Below are positions 1 to 12,521 of a stretch of DNA of 64,000 bases, one piece after another. A model generated the notes under the pieces. The model ran no database searches. It was not told the DNA's origin and saw nothing but the letters and a program-made list of their open reading frames with translations. Both the position numbers and the translations under genes were made by a program. Position 1 is the stretch's first letter; each line of letters starts with the position of its first letter. The DNA comes from Flaccisagitta enflata (taxonomy: Eukaryota > Chaetognatha > Sagittoidea > Aphragmophora): contig OZ231126.1 of the NCBI GenBank assembly GCA_965153355.1, forward strand, positions 12,462,001 to 12,526,000, given 5' to 3'.

Positions 1-1557
1 TTTGGGGGGGGGGCAGGAATGCAAAACAAGGGCTGATATTTTTTTTAGTTCACCATAAACCTCAAGATCAGTTTTGGGTCATGGTTTGTCATTTTACATA
101 CATTGACATTGTTATTTACACCTAAGTCGATTATTTTTGATTTTCAAATTTCATTTTTGGACTTTGACCTCCAATATAGGCGTCTTAACTTGCTCCGATT
201 GTCATAAAATTTCATGGGGGACTAGCAGTGGAAGTTGAGAAGCTACAGTTCAAATTTAATGACAATTGGACTAGTTTAACCATGGGAAGGCCCTTTTTTC
301 TGTGTTTGGTAGTGTCAAAAAATCAATTTTGGGCCATTATAGGTACCTAAAATTTTTAATATTGTCATTTTCTTTCTCAGAATGATGAATAGGATGCAGT
401 TACATGTAAATGTTCAATTTCAAGTTATTTGGACCCTTTATGATGTGATTTTAGGGTCAAAACCTCAAAAAATAGCCAAAAATGCCAGTTTTTGAGTGAC
501 AACACTTTGTTCATTTTTTTTGAGGGGCGCCAGGAATGCAAAATAAGAGCTGATATTTGTGTTTTAGTTCACCATCAACCTGAAGATCAGTTTTTGGGTC
601 ATGGTTTATTCATTTTTGCCATACATTGACATTGTTACAACCTAAAGTCAATTATTTTTGAATTTCAAATTTCATTTTTGGACTTTGAGGTCCAATTTAG
701 GCATCTTAACTTGCTTCGATTGTCATGAAATTTTATGTGGCACTGGCAGTGGAAGTTGTGAAGCTACAGTTCAAATTTTATGACAATCGGACTAGTTTAA
801 GCATGAAAGTCCTTTTTTCCTGTGTTTGGTAGTGTCAAAAAATCAATTTTGGGCCATTATGGGTACCCAAAATTTTCAAAATTGTCCTTTTTTTTCTGAG
901 AATGATGAATAGGACTCAGTTACACGTAAATGCCCAATTTTAAGTTATTTGGACCCTTTATGATGTGATTTTAGGGTCAAAACCTCAAAATATAGCCAAA
1001 AATGCCAGTTTTCGATTGACAACACCTTGTTTGTTTTTTTTGGGGGAGGGCCAGGAATGCAAAACAAGGGCTGATATTTTTTTTTAGTTCACCATCAACC
1101 TGAAGATCAGTTTTGGGTCATGGTTTAGTCATTTTTGCCATACATTGACATTGTTACAACCTAAAAGTCGATTTTTCGATTTTGAAATTTCATTTTTGGA
1201 CTTTGAGGTCCAATTTAGGCATCTTAACTTGCTCCGATTGTCATAAAATTTTAAAGGTACTAGCAGTGGAAGTTGAGAAGCTTCAGTTCAAATTATATGA
1301 CAATCGGACTAGTTTAAGCATGGGAAAGCCTTTTTCTGTGTTTGGTAGTGTCGAAAAATCAATTTTGGGCCATTATAGGTGCCTAGAATTTTCAAAATTG
1401 TCATTTTTTTTTCTGAGAATGATGAATTGGATGCAGGTACACGTGAATACCCAATTTGAAGATATTTGGATACTTTTTGATGTGGTTTTCAGGGTCAAAA
1501 CCTTAAAAAATAGCCTAAAATGGCCATTTTTGAGGTTTTTTTTGTAACTATTTTTTT
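1..1557. repeat. Tandem array of ~518-bp units (about three units, open at left edge)
   Basis: The phrase AGGAATGCAAAACAAGGGCT recurs near 15, 533 and 1052, so the period is about 518-519 bp. Each unit continues through a TTTTGGGTCATGGTT segment, a TTACATTGACATTGTTA-like segment and a GGACCCTTTATGATGTG-like segment in the same order. Units differ by scattered substitutions and small indels in homopolymers. The left edge already lies inside a unit, so the array continues outside the window. The right end is a hairpin-forming TTGGCCCA/TGGGCCAA at about 1558-1575. Short open frames inside the units are interrupted and not conserved between copies, so I read it as a satellite or internal repeat of a transposon, not coding. 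Confidence 0.85.
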
Positions 1558-1584
1558 TGGCCCATTTTTTGGGCCAAAAAAGTG

Positions 1585-2570
1585 TTCAGTGTGCTAGAGG
1601 GAGTTATTCCGGACACATTGGTACCATTTTTAAGAATAGTGTATCTCTGCCAATTTTTTATCGACTTTTCAGGACCCGTGCGTAAGACCGTAACTGTGGC
1701 GGTGCAAAGCGTTTTAAGGTAGTTAAATCAATTTTATTGATTTAGAGCCTCTAAAATTTTTTCTTGTAATTGACGTTAAAACGCTGAATATTTTCTCGCC
1801 CTGAATGCTTATCCACTTTCTGCTTTATAAAACAAAAACATACAATTGGAACGGTTTCATTGCGTCTGTGATGATTTTGATTGTGTCTATGTCTAAACAA
1901 TTATTTTCGCCTCAGTCAAATGCATGTGACACAAAAAGCAACTTAGTGGTCAGTTGATCGGTCCATTGGTTTGTTGGAAAATTCATTGGTCCATCGGCTC
2001 ATTTAGCTGTTGATCTGTTAGTCCATCAGTTGGTCCATGTTTCCATCACTTATTCAATTTGCCGTATCATTGTCCCATTGAAAAAAAATAGATAAAAAGT
2101 TTGTCACCTTCATAAAACTTTTTCTTCTTATCTATGATTTTAAACAATAAAGTCTGAATTTCCATGGTAATTGGAAAGAAATTAAAACCTCAATGACAAT
2201 ATATTTTTTTAGTGGCCTCATTGATTTCTATTGATCAAAATCATTTTTGTATGACTAATTTAAGAGGGGCAATGTGACAAATATATGATTTAGGTGGTAA
2301 CAGTGGCAAAATAAAAAAAGAGACAACTTATTTGGCTAATCTTTGCTGAGCTGAAGGTTTAAACTATAAAAAATCAGTGACCGTTTGAAAGCTGTGCAAA
2401 AGATCTTTCTAATGAGACATTGCTGGTTATTCTAGCTTTCTTCGTTTTGAAACGGCAGAAGAAAGAATAAAAACATTGCCATATTCACAGTCTATGGACA
2501 AAACGAGGAGAGTAGATTTGGCTGATCACCCTTATGATGCTTAGGCATAGTTAATTTTAAAATGTAGGTT
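1585..2570. other. Unique AT-rich stretch, no feature seen
   Basis: No open frame longer than 60 codons, no recognisable repeat family and no RNA gene were seen here. A degenerate run of GTTGGTCCATCGG-like words around 1955-2045 may be a decayed piece of the family B (GGTC/GACC)n segment. Confidence 0.4.
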
Positions 2571-2572
2571 TG

Positions 2573-2740
2573 CAATTACCTCGTAGAAATTTACTAATGA
2601 CTGAAAGAATTAACGGAAGAACGATTACTACCTGTAGTAATCGTTCAAAATATAGGTTTGTAATTACCTCGAAAAAAATTACTTAGGACTAAAAGAAACT
2701 AATGGAAGAATGATTACTACCTGTAGTAATCGCTCTTGCA
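2573..2740. repeat. Two tandem ~88-bp units, each ending in a perfect hairpin
   Basis: Two direct copies share TGTAGGTTTGCAATTACCTC / TATAGGTTTGTAATTACCTC and end in the palindrome GATTACTACCTGTAGTAATC at 2623-2642 and 2712-2731. In the first copy the stem extends to 12 bp, with flanking AAC and GTT also pairing. The interior of the units diverges by about 15 percent by eye, while the hairpin is identical in both. Confidence 0.7.
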
Positions 2741-2770
2741 ATAGTTTCTTTCAGACCTCGGTCATTTTCT

Positions 2771-2817
2771 ATGACCGACCGACACGGCTAGGTGTAGAGT
2801 CGCGTGCACGGTAAAAA
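2771..2817 (+). repeat. Family B fragment (right end only)
   Basis: A GACCGACCGACACGG run is followed by GGTGTAGAGTCGCGTGCACG and GTAAAAA. This matches the right end of family B elsewhere in the window, but the 3' half of the terminal hairpin is damaged. Confidence 0.6.
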
Positions 2818-2819
2818 TC

Positions 2820-3575
2820 AGTTCTCGTTTGAAAACTCTCAGATCTTTCTAAGACTTGCAAAAGCTCTATTCTCTGATTGCATAGAAAGAATATTTCATT
2901 TATTAGTTTTAGAAACTGAATAAAGGTTTTGACAAGATGTAATTCACTTTGACGAGCTCTAACTCTTAAACGGTTTGAGTGACAAATCTGGGATTGGTCT
3001 TAAATGAAAGAAAATTCAAAAATCTTCAACAAAACGTTGGAAAAAAAGTTCAAACAAATTTTTTCTCTATGTTTTTTTATGAACTGACAAAAAGGTTCAA
3101 GATTTTCAATGTGGTTTTTACTTTCTTGACCATCTACTCTTTATTGTTATGTCATTTCTAAACGAATAAAGCTGTGACATCCAGCATGGTCTCATTTTGA
3201 AGATCTTTCAAAGAGCTTTCAAACGGTCATGGATTTTGCTATGTTTTTCTCATTTAATGAATATCATATATGGAAAAACATTTTGTCTCTTTTTTTATTT
3301 TGCCACTGTTAGGTCATCTAGATTTTTTTTCTTGTATCAAAAAGGTTTCATCAAGACTTTATCAGTCTGGCGATATAAAAACGAGTTTACGGTATCCCAA
3401 CAAATTTTCACCCTCATTTTCTTTGGGGCTTGTTTTTTCTTTTTGCCTTTGAATTCTATCCACGCGATATTGATAAGAGACATAATGAAATTAGCGTAAT
3501 CCATCACATACACCAATAAAACAAAACAAGGGGGAAATACTCGCCTTTTGAAACTCCTTTAATGAGGGGGTCTTT
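2820..3575. other. AT-rich stretch, no gene seen
   Basis: It contains repeated words such as CAGATCTTTCTAA and AAAGCTTTCAAACGG that also occur around 2370-2420, which suggests an old, diverged dispersed repeat. The short open frames here are low complexity and do not resemble a known family. Confidence 0.35.
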
Positions 3576-3577
3576 TT

Positions 3578-4285
<708 letters not shown>

Positions 4286-4636
4286 CTTTTATCTTTTCAT
4301 TTCCTTTTTTCCTTTTCTTTCATTATCTTTTCTTTTCTTTTTACGGCAGATAAGACTTGGCCCTGGTCTGTGGCTGAATTTCCTTTCTTAAAGTCACCAC
4401 TTGTACGCTAACAAGGTTTGCATATTACGCACCCACATGGACATTTTCAACTATTAGTTTCTCCCAATTAGCGCCCCGGGCGCTTTTGAAATTACTTACT
4501 GACATTTTTTGCCATTTTTACCCCCTAGTTAGCGCCCCTTTAAGTACTATCGATCTCATAATTTTTTCAGGGAAAGAAAGAGAATCAAAGAGGGAATAAG
4601 AGAGGAAGAGGAAATATATGCTCAAGCAAGAAAAAA

Positions 4637-4785
4637 CAAGGCCAGATTCATGGCAATACAGTCGCGGACGGTTGGGCAAGAGCAGTAGTGCGAAAACCGC
4701 TCGGAATTCAAAAATATGATGTACCGACTTTCCGACCGACTATCCGACCAACCGACACGGCAAGTTCTAGAGTCGCGCCCCCTCC
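4637..4785 (+). repeat. Family B copy, degenerate
   Basis: It starts CAAGGCCAGATTCATGGC, contains CGCGGACGGTTGGGCAAGAG, then a (CCGAC)n-like run, and ends TTCTAGAGTCGCGCCCC. The order of segments is the same as in the better copy at 4891-5024, but the terminal hairpin is lost. Confidence 0.6.
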
Positions 4786-4890
4786 CTAATTATAATTAAT
4801 CTTGAACATTTTGATTTTCTTATTGTCTTTTTTGGTTAATGAAAAAAAAAATCTAAAAATTCATGCACGTGGCAACTCTTTCTTTTCAAA

Positions 4891-5024
4891 CAAGGCCGGA
4901 TACACGGCCAATACCAGTTGCAAACGGGTGGGCAGGGGCGGAAATGCGCGTTTTCACACTTTTCGACTCGTGGTCACGGACGGACGGACAAAGGCTCTTA
5001 TAGAGTTGCGTGTCCGCAACTAAA
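4891..5024 (+). repeat. Family B copy, short complete form
   Basis: Left end CAAGGCCGGATACACGGC, then GTGGGCAGGGGCGG, ATGCGCGTTTTC, CACGGACGGACGGACAAAG, TCTTATAGA, and a terminal hairpin GTTGCG-TGTC-CGCAAC followed by TAAAAA. This 134-bp copy defines the minimal unit of the family. There is no coding capacity and no A/B box that I recognise. Confidence 0.8.
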
Positions 5025-5655
5025 AAGAGGGTGGCGCTAATTAGGGAGGGGGCGCTAATTAGGAGATATGCGGTAATCAACCCACAACAATTAACAGCCA
5101 TTTTTTCCCCTTTGTCATTGCCAATGACTCGATGGTTTCTGCTTTCTTTTGGCTAGTTTTCATTCACTCTCTTTGTTCATCTTTTTCATAAATCCTTTTC
5201 TTGTTTTGTATCCATGGGTTTTTAAGCTTCTTGTCTCTCTTTCACTTTTGTCGTTGTTGATTCATTGAGTTCTCCGTCCATCCATTATTCTCACCTTTCG
5301 CACTGACTCCCTGCTTTCTGTCCCTTTTTCTTTCGTTTTTTCTTTATGTATTTCCCCCTATCTTTTTATCATACTTCCTTTCTTTCTCTTTTTTTATCCT
5401 TTCTTGTTTTCATTTTTTTTTTTTGTCCTAATATTTGTCTGCTTCCGTCTTAAATTTTTTTTCTTTTTTTCTATGCCTACATTTCAATTTTTTATCTTGG
5501 GTGTTGGCGCATTTTTTGTGGCTATATTTGGCAAAATTTTGGCCCCCCTTTAACCCAATGAATATTCTCAAAAATATACATTAAATAGATCATAAAGTGT
5601 TGCTGGAAATAATTGAATAAAGTTAATAGCTGCATATGACATGTGCGAGAACCAA
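5025..5655. other. T-rich stretch, no feature seen
   Basis: Pyrimidine-rich sequence with irregular TTTCTTT words. No repeat array, open frame or RNA gene is supported. Confidence 0.35.
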
Positions 5656-5657
5656 TT

Positions 5658-5659
<2 letters not shown>

Positions 5660-5752
<93 letters not shown>
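5660..5752. repeat. (GA)n microsatellite
   Basis: Pure GA dinucleotide, about 46 units. Confidence 0.98.
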
Positions 5753-5755
<3 letters not shown>

Positions 5756-6186
5756 CCAGACACACAGTTCAACTCCTTTGAAAACCGAAACCTTATGTCA
5801 TTCACTTATAATAACATTTTCTACTTAGTATTCATCACATCTGTTGAGCACTAATTCAATTTTGTCCAAACACAAACTGTTAATTATGATTCTTTTGCAA
5901 CTTGAGAGAAGGAGAAATATTGGGAGAGCCGATTTATCAGCTTCTTGGGACAAATATTCTTTTTCCACACCAGCATCTAAGTGACCTTACTCAGCTATGA
6001 GCTAGATAATGATTAGTCAAAAAAGAATAGAGGTTGTACAAAGTTGATGTTTTTTTCTTGGTAAATGACTCAACATAGTCCTCGCCATCGATTCATCATT
6101 ATCATGATTTTATATCTATTCATTCCATTAGTCTCAAGGATCATATGACTCAATAAGTTCAAATTGCTTCTTTGAAAGTCCATTTA

Positions 6187-6385
6187 TTAGTCGCGTGCGC
6201 GCGACTCTATAACCCACTAATTTGTCGGTCAGTCCATCAGTCGGTCGGTCTGCTTTAGCTTTTACAAAGAGCGTTGTTGGGCATATTTTGCATTACTCCT
6301 TAGGCCAAGTTGCATCAGTTAGCCTGTTTTATCACTGTCCCTGCCCACCCGCACGCGAATTTGATTGAAGTGTATCCGGCCTTGT
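6187..6385 (-). repeat. Family B copy, reverse orientation
   Basis: Read on the plus strand it starts with the terminal hairpin TAGTCGCGTGCGCGCGACTC, then a TCGGTCAGTCC-type run, CCCTGCCCACCCGCACGCGAA, and ends GTATCCGGCCTTG. A middle portion is diverged. Confidence 0.65.
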
Positions 6386-6446
6386 TATACCTTCAAGCTC
6401 GCTCTTGTACCAGTAAAGGCGACTCTCGCCGACCGGAAAAAAATCG

Positions 6447-7094
<648 letters not shown>

Positions 7095-7099
7095 GGGAC

Positions 7100-8670
7100 A
7101 GTAATTTGGACTTTGACGGAGAGGGAGACGAAGATAGAGACAGAGACAAAGGACACAGACAGAGACAGAGACTGAGGCAGATTAGAGACAGAGACAGACA
7201 AACAAACAGACAGAAATAGAGTCAGAGACAGACAAACAAACAGAAAGGAGGGAAGGTAGAAGAGGACCACCACCAGGAATGTTGTTGGGTCTGGACGGGT
7301 GAGGACTGAGGAGAAGGAAGAAGAGGAGCTAGAGGAGGAGCATGAGGAGGAGGAGGAAAGAGGGCTGGGCGGGGATTAACGTAAATCAATTTACGTCTGA
7401 ACGGAAACACGAATACGATACAAGAAGGCTTTTTTGACTGACGGCTTATTGCCACCATAAAAACTAAGGAAAGAAGAAAAAAATGTTGTGCGGGAGAGAA
7501 AGAGGAAACCGGGTGACTTGGGGGGGGGAAGGAGTTCAGGGAAGAAAAGCGGGTTGTTTAGGAGGAAAAGGAGGACTGGGAAAGGAGGTTGAGAAAGGAG
7601 CGAGTTTTGAAAGAGAAGTACGGGTTTGGGACAATGGGCGTGGCTAGGAAACGAGGGATCCCTCGCATATTTTGACACAGCACTCATTGCATTAACCTGC
7701 GGCTGCCACACTCGACTGATTCGCGAAGTGAAATCCTGGGCTTAAATCCATCCTTAAATGGATATCCCTTGATTTAGAGCTTACATATAAGAATTAGTCA
7801 TAGCGACAAGCAACTTAAAAGTTAAAATCGATAGATTTCAACTGAAGGATTTTCATCCGAAAGAAATACTACTTCGCGATTTACAATGAAACAAAGTAAG
7901 TGTGCTGCATTTGTGTGGTCGAGATACAGCGGACTCTTCACTCGCTCAAACGCGAATCAGTTGTTCGCGGAAGGGTGGTGTCGGGCAGGGACGTCATGAC
8001 ATCAGCGCCTAGTGCTGCCGCCGTGTACGCTTCGGGCTCTACAGTCTTGTGGGCTCATGGCCTCAGACACCGCTGTTTCGCGCTTGCTGATACCGAGGCA
8101 CTGGACATTGATGTGAACTATCGAAGCACTGGATACGGGATTAGTGAACCCTTTTCATTGTACATCAGCATCCGAAAGTTATAAGAGCAGGACTCAAAAT
8201 CTATGTATGGGTTGTTTGTGTAAGCAATATTGTGTACGTTTTCCGTGCGATCGTTTTTTTTTCTATCAGAATGTATAAAAGAGATCACAGATCACATTTA
8301 TTTGACCGAACCATTGGTTGATGGGTAATATTCATGCTTAGAAACTCTGAATGGACGAAAAGCAGTATAAAAACTTTGTTTAAAAGAATTACGGCTCACT
8401 TTTTTTTAACATGAGTTCTTGTAAAAATCAGAGCAGATATGTTTTTATGTCAGACAGCAAAATGTTTGATTAGATTTACGATCATCTTTTATATCTTGTC
8501 GACCTGACTAAAGTTGAAATTTATCTGCCGTCTATCAAAAAAGAAAAAAAGAAGATGGACGGAAGCTGAATGGCAAGTAAGGCAACAGTTATTTGGTCAA
8601 AGTCTTTTTTTAAGTGCGGATCTGCGACTATATCAGAGGCTTTTTCCGTCCGACGCCCCAACCAAATTCA
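7100..8670. other. No supported gene; GC-richer patch near 7900-8180
   Basis: From 7245 to 7660 the plus strand is purine-rich. A 94-codon open frame at 7900-8184 has balanced composition but no family I recognise, no splice context I can defend and no neighbouring coding exon, so I do not call it. The rest is AT-rich unique sequence. Confidence 0.35.
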
Positions 8671-8677
8671 ATCAAAT

Positions 8678-8778
8678 TCAATCAAAATCAAAATCAAAAT
8701 CAAAATCAAAATCGAAATCGAAATCGAAATCGAAATCGAAATCGAAATCGAAATCGAAATCGAAATCGAAATCAAAAT
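8678..8778. repeat. (AATCGA/AATCAA)n hexanucleotide array
   Basis: About 17 six-base units. They begin as AAATCA, switch to AAATCG and return to AAATCA at the end, so variant units are arranged in a block. Confidence 0.95.
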
Positions 8779-8779
8779 A

Positions 8780-9805
8780 AAAATATCAAAATCACGATAT
8801 CATAATCATAATCTTAATTATAATCATCACTCCCCGAAGTCCAAACGCGCAAATGTAAAAAAATGCAACAATCTGAACACAAACAGCATCTGCCCCAAAC
8901 AGCAGCCACAAAATAAAAGAAAAGGAAAGAGGCAGAAAAAAACCTTAATCAAAACAACGATTAGACTAACCAACCGTTCATTTTAATCACCTTTTTCCCT
9001 TTCTCTGTATTTTTTATCTTGAGCATCCAAGTGGACACTGAACTAAAAACCCCAAGTAAAAGGAGCACGTTGACAGAATCTGTATCAAACCTTTTTTTGT
9101 AGCACATTGACAGAATCTGTTTCAAACCTTTTCTTTTCTTTTTTTTTGGTAGCGCGAAGAAATTGAGCCAAGTAAGAGAGAGACAAGAAAAGGAAGAGAG
9201 GGATAGAGAGAGTTATATAAAAAAGAGGAAGAAATAACAGGGATCAATAGGTATTAAAAACAACAGCTGTTCTTATTCATCATTGGTGCTCTACAGTCCT
9301 TCATTCTCCTACTAATCCGATATGACAAAAAGGCTGGAGAGAGAGAGAGAGAGAGTTTATACATGTACTTGCACAAGATCAAACTGTCTTGGTAACATCA
9401 GACTGATAGCCGAGGATTGACCTAATCCTAAGGGCATTTCAGAATGTTTTTGTGTTCTTTACTAATGGTGAGGTTTTGGTTCATGTAGTCCACTTCATAT
9501 GTAATCCAACAAAGGCCAACTTTGAACAAAACAAATTGGGCCGTATTGGCAACATCAGTCCAAAAAAAAGGCATGTAATTCAGGCATTGTTTCAAGGGGC
9601 ATGGGCCACAGGTATCAAAGGCAGCAACATTGGATCGAGCATGGCCATATTGGCAATTCCATATCCAGCATGTACTGATTTTAGGCATCTTCCAGCCGTG
9701 GTGGCACTTCTAGTAACAACAATCATTGACAGGATACAAAAGAGGCAGCAAGTAGTCCACAGAGGTTGGCAGTCCAATAGGTATAAGGACATCAGCAGGA
9801 GCATC
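8780..9805. other. Unique stretch, no gene called
   Basis: The sequence GACAGAATCTGTWTCAAACC is duplicated at 9074 and 9111. A 128-codon open frame at 9452-9838 on the plus strand lies largely opposite or next to the retrotransposon fragment on the minus strand and has no recognisable domain. Confidence 0.3.
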
Positions 9806-9809
9806 CATA

Positions 9810-10050
9810 CTACTTTCTTGACAAGACAGAACGCATGATTCGTTCACTTCCCAGCAGAGTGATTTTTACACATATCTCAGTAGATAACTCAGCAGGTATC
9901 ATTTTCAGGTAATCTGGGAATTTTTCAGAAACCACTCCTAGGCCTCCCACCACTACTGGAATGATGACGCATTCACTATCCCACATTTTCCCCAACTCAA
10001 TACGCAAGCCACTGTATTTTGTTAGCTTTTCATTTTCCCTTGATAATACA
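9810..10050 (-). pseudogene. Fragment of a non-LTR retrotransposon ORF, C-terminal region
   Basis: Read on the minus strand this encodes about 75 residues with the order VNVLSRENEKLTKYSGL, then LGKMWDSECVIIPVVVGGLG, then KITLLGSERIMRSVLSRK and a stop. In many metazoan non-LTR retrotransposons the segment after the reverse transcriptase has this same arrangement: a V...KE.EK..KY..L motif, a W...V.VIPVVIGALG.V motif, then a LLG.ARILRKVL ending. The N-terminal side is cut by a (GA)n tract at 10061-10107, so no catalytic domain survives. The family assignment rests on this remembered pattern and a profile search would decide it. Confidence 0.5.
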
Positions 10051-10057
10051 TTTACAT

Positions 10058-10060
<3 letters not shown>

Positions 10061-10107
<47 letters not shown>
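10061..10107. repeat. (GA)n microsatellite
   Basis: Pure GA, about 23 units, abutting the retrotransposon fragment. Confidence 0.97.
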
Positions 10108-10111
<4 letters not shown>

Positions 10112-10620
10112 GAAAATTTGTTTTCATTTTGGTTCTTTTTTTTTTCTTTCTCCTCAAATTGCCGGTGTCGGTTTCTGTCGGTTTTTGTCGGCTTCCTTTC
10201 AAATATCGATCTTCTATTGAGACTGACAGAAATCATTTCATTGTATTCTGTTTATCCAACAAGTTCTGTTTGCTTGCTTAACTCGCTATACAAACCAACT
10301 GCAAAGAGAAGCAAAAGAAAACCGAGAAGGAAAAAGAAATTCTTCTTATTCATTCATTCGTTTCTTTTTCTTTCTCTTTCTCTTTATCCTTTTCTTTTTT
10401 TTCTTTCCCGGATTTAAATCTTATTTTCTTCCTGAATTCTTTTTTCATGAGGTCCAATTGAAGTTTCTTTTCGGCAGAGGATTAGGATTTAAGGTTGAAT
10501 TACTCGTGTTTTCTTTTCCTCACTTGTCCATTGATATTGTTTGGGTTCTCTTTTTCCTGTTGAGTTACTCCTTTTTTTTGCCTCTACATATTTTTTTTCT
10601 TTGCCACAATCGATTTTTTG

Positions 10621-10823
10621 AATCGCGTGCTACGTGACTCTCTGAGTCATTTTTCGGTCCGTTCATCAGTATGTCCGTCTGTTGGTCCGTAGGTCACATT
10701 TGGTGGTTTAGTGAGTTTTCGGTTTCGCCGGTCCTGCCAAATTGCTTGACTGGCCTCCTACACTCCAACATCACTATTCCTACCCATACACGTGGGACTG
10801 ATCCTGCCGTGTATCCGGCCTTG
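10621..10823 (-). repeat. Family B copy, reverse orientation, diverged
   Basis: It begins AATCGCGTGCTACGTGACTC (damaged hairpin), carries a TCGGTCCGTTCATCAG run and ends GCCGTGTATCCGGCCTTG, the family's left end read in reverse. Confidence 0.6.
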
Positions 10824-10879
10824 TTTTTCATTTTTGTGACGCTGCTTTTCAGTTTATGCTCAAGGATGTAAATAACGCG

Positions 10880-11021
10880 CGGTTACAATTCCATCTCGGA
10901 CGGGGTATTGGGGTGGAAAAACGCGTTATCGCAATTCGTACGTTACGGTTTGGGAAAAGGACGGACGGACGGACAGAAAGATGGGTGGACAGACGAAGCC
11001 TTTTATAGAGTCCGCGACTAA
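10880..11021 (+). repeat. Family B right-end copy
   Basis: AACGCGTTATCGCAATTCG is followed by GGACGGACGGACGGACAG, TTTTATAGAGTCCGCGACTAAAA. The hairpin is truncated on its 5' side. Confidence 0.6.
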
Positions 11022-11028
11022 AAGGTCA

Positions 11029-11180
11029 TGCACAGACACAGACACAGGCACTGACACAGACTTACATGCAGATTACAGACACATGTGCAGATTCAGGCAC
11101 AGACGCAGGCACAGACGCAGGCACAGGCTCAGGCACAGGCACGGCACAGGCACAGGTAAAGGCACAGATACAGACAACGA
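11029..11180. repeat. Imperfect (CACAGG/CACAGA)n array
   Basis: Irregular six-base units rich in CAGGCA and CAGACA, interrupted on the right by the foldback element that follows. Confidence 0.85.
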
Positions 11181-11202
11181 CAGGCCACTGTCCGCCAGAA
11201 CA

Positions 11203-11800
11203 CGGAATGAGTTGACTTGAAATGATCGTCTACAACTCTTACAGGTTTTGAGTCCTTGTGGTGTGTATAATACAAATCTAAAAAAAACTAAATCATTTTT
11301 GGGGCGCTTTTTGAAATATATACAAAAATAGTACAAATTTAGTACATTTTTCATCATAACTGTTTGTAATGATTTATTTTAATATTTTTGACCGCAGATT
11401 TGGACTCAGTGGGTGGCTTGCGCTTTGTTTGATATGTCACACTATATACTTTTGAAAAAAAAGTAAAAGCATATTTTTTTATAAAATCATTAAAAATAAA
11501 TGTACTTTATAGCAATATGATGAAAAAATTAACTTTTTATTTCTTTTTCAAAAACATATAGTGTGACATATCAAACGAACCGTAAAGCACTCGCTGAATC
11601 CGAATCTGCAGTCAAAAATACCAAAAAAGATCACCACAAAGAGTTATAATTAAAAATATATCAAATTTACACCATTTTTGCATATATTTCAAAAAGCGCC
11701 CCAAAAGTGATTTAGTTTCCTTTAGATTTATATTGTACACACTACAATGACCCAAAAACTATCAAAGAGAGAGACGATCATTCTACCTCAACTCATTCCG
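11203..11800. mobile_element. 598-bp foldback MITE, ends CGGAATGAGTTGA
   Basis: The left end CGGAATGAGTTGA and the right end TCAACTCATTCCG are exact inverted copies. Inverted similarity continues for about 240 bp: TGATCGTCT, ACTAAATCA..TTTTGGGGCGC, TTTGATATGTCACACTATA and their complements. The arms flank a short AT-rich centre near 11460-11555. There is no coding capacity. The flanks CAGATACAGACAACGACAGG and CAGATGCAGAAACGACAGG are similar on both sides, so the element sits inside or beside a short repeat. A clean short TSD cannot be read, and the superfamily is undetermined. Confidence 0.8.
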
Positions 11801-11869
11801 CACAGATGCAGAAACGACAGGCGTTTCCACAAAAGAGAGAAAAAAAATCACCGAAAAATTGTTAAATCA

Positions 11870-12520
11870 TGAATAAGGCGATCATATCAGTTTTTTTTTT
11901 GATAATATTTTATTTAAGACTTAATAATCACAACTTTTGGCGGAAGTAAATGAAAGAAGACTTTAAAAAAATTGGAAAGAGAAGGGGGTGAGGGTGGTGG
12001 TGGATCAGGGTGGAGGCTGATGAGTGTTTGGATGGATTATATGGTAGGTGGGGTAATTTGGAGTGGAAGATTGAGTGAAGCTGGGGGTTGGAGGTATATT
12101 AGGGTATGGGGGTAATATGAGTGAGGTTGTTTTAATTTGAATGGGAGGTGTGTTTAGTTGAGGATGAGGGTTATGTGAGGGGTTGGTTTTAGTGTGAGAT
12201 AGGAGGCGGTGAGGGCTCCCCCCTGGGGGAGAGGTTGGGGACAAGAGCGGATGTGGGTGGGGGAGGGGGGCTGAACACAAGGGCGGATGTGAGTGGGGGT
12301 GGGATCGAATTTTGGATGGGAGATGTTTATCACAAATCAATAAGGAAGTCTCGACGGAAGTATTTATGATTCATTTTTTTTTGTGTGTCGCTCTTAATTT
12401 CTCTTTTCACACTCTTTGAAATGCAAATAGACATTAAATAGCGTAAGTCTTGGATTTGATGATACAGGTTGGGTTGCTAAGATCATTCATTTTGAGTCGC
12501 TAAGTTTTGGTTCATTCATT
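11870..12520. other. G-rich/GT-rich unique stretch
   Basis: Irregular GGGTGGTGG and GTGAGGGGG words occupy 11990-12310. I see no gene or named repeat. Confidence 0.4.
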
Positions 12521-12521
12521 T

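Larger units (their letters stand above)
4455..5068. repeat. Possible inverted-repeat element with GCGCTAATTAG ends
   Basis: TCTCCCAATTAGCGCCCC at about 4460 and a second TAGTTAGCGCCCC at 4527 face GGCGCTAATTAGGGAG (5033) and GGCGCTAATTAGGAGA (5051) in inverse orientation. Two family B copies lie between them. No clean TSD was found, so the outer boundaries are tentative. Confidence 0.35.

Noticed and set aside
4891-5024. tRNA-derived SINE interpretation of family B
   Set aside because: No A or B box recognised; an internal ACGG run, a terminal palindrome with covarying stems and head-to-tail joining fit a DNA or rolling-circle element better, although a SINE-like origin is not excluded.
7900-8184. 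Possible host exon of about 94 codons
   Set aside because: Balanced composition but no recognisable family, no defensible splice sites and no partner exon.
9452-9838. Plus-strand open frame of 128 codons
   Set aside because: Lies against a minus-strand retrotransposon fragment, lacks a domain and has no support as a gene.
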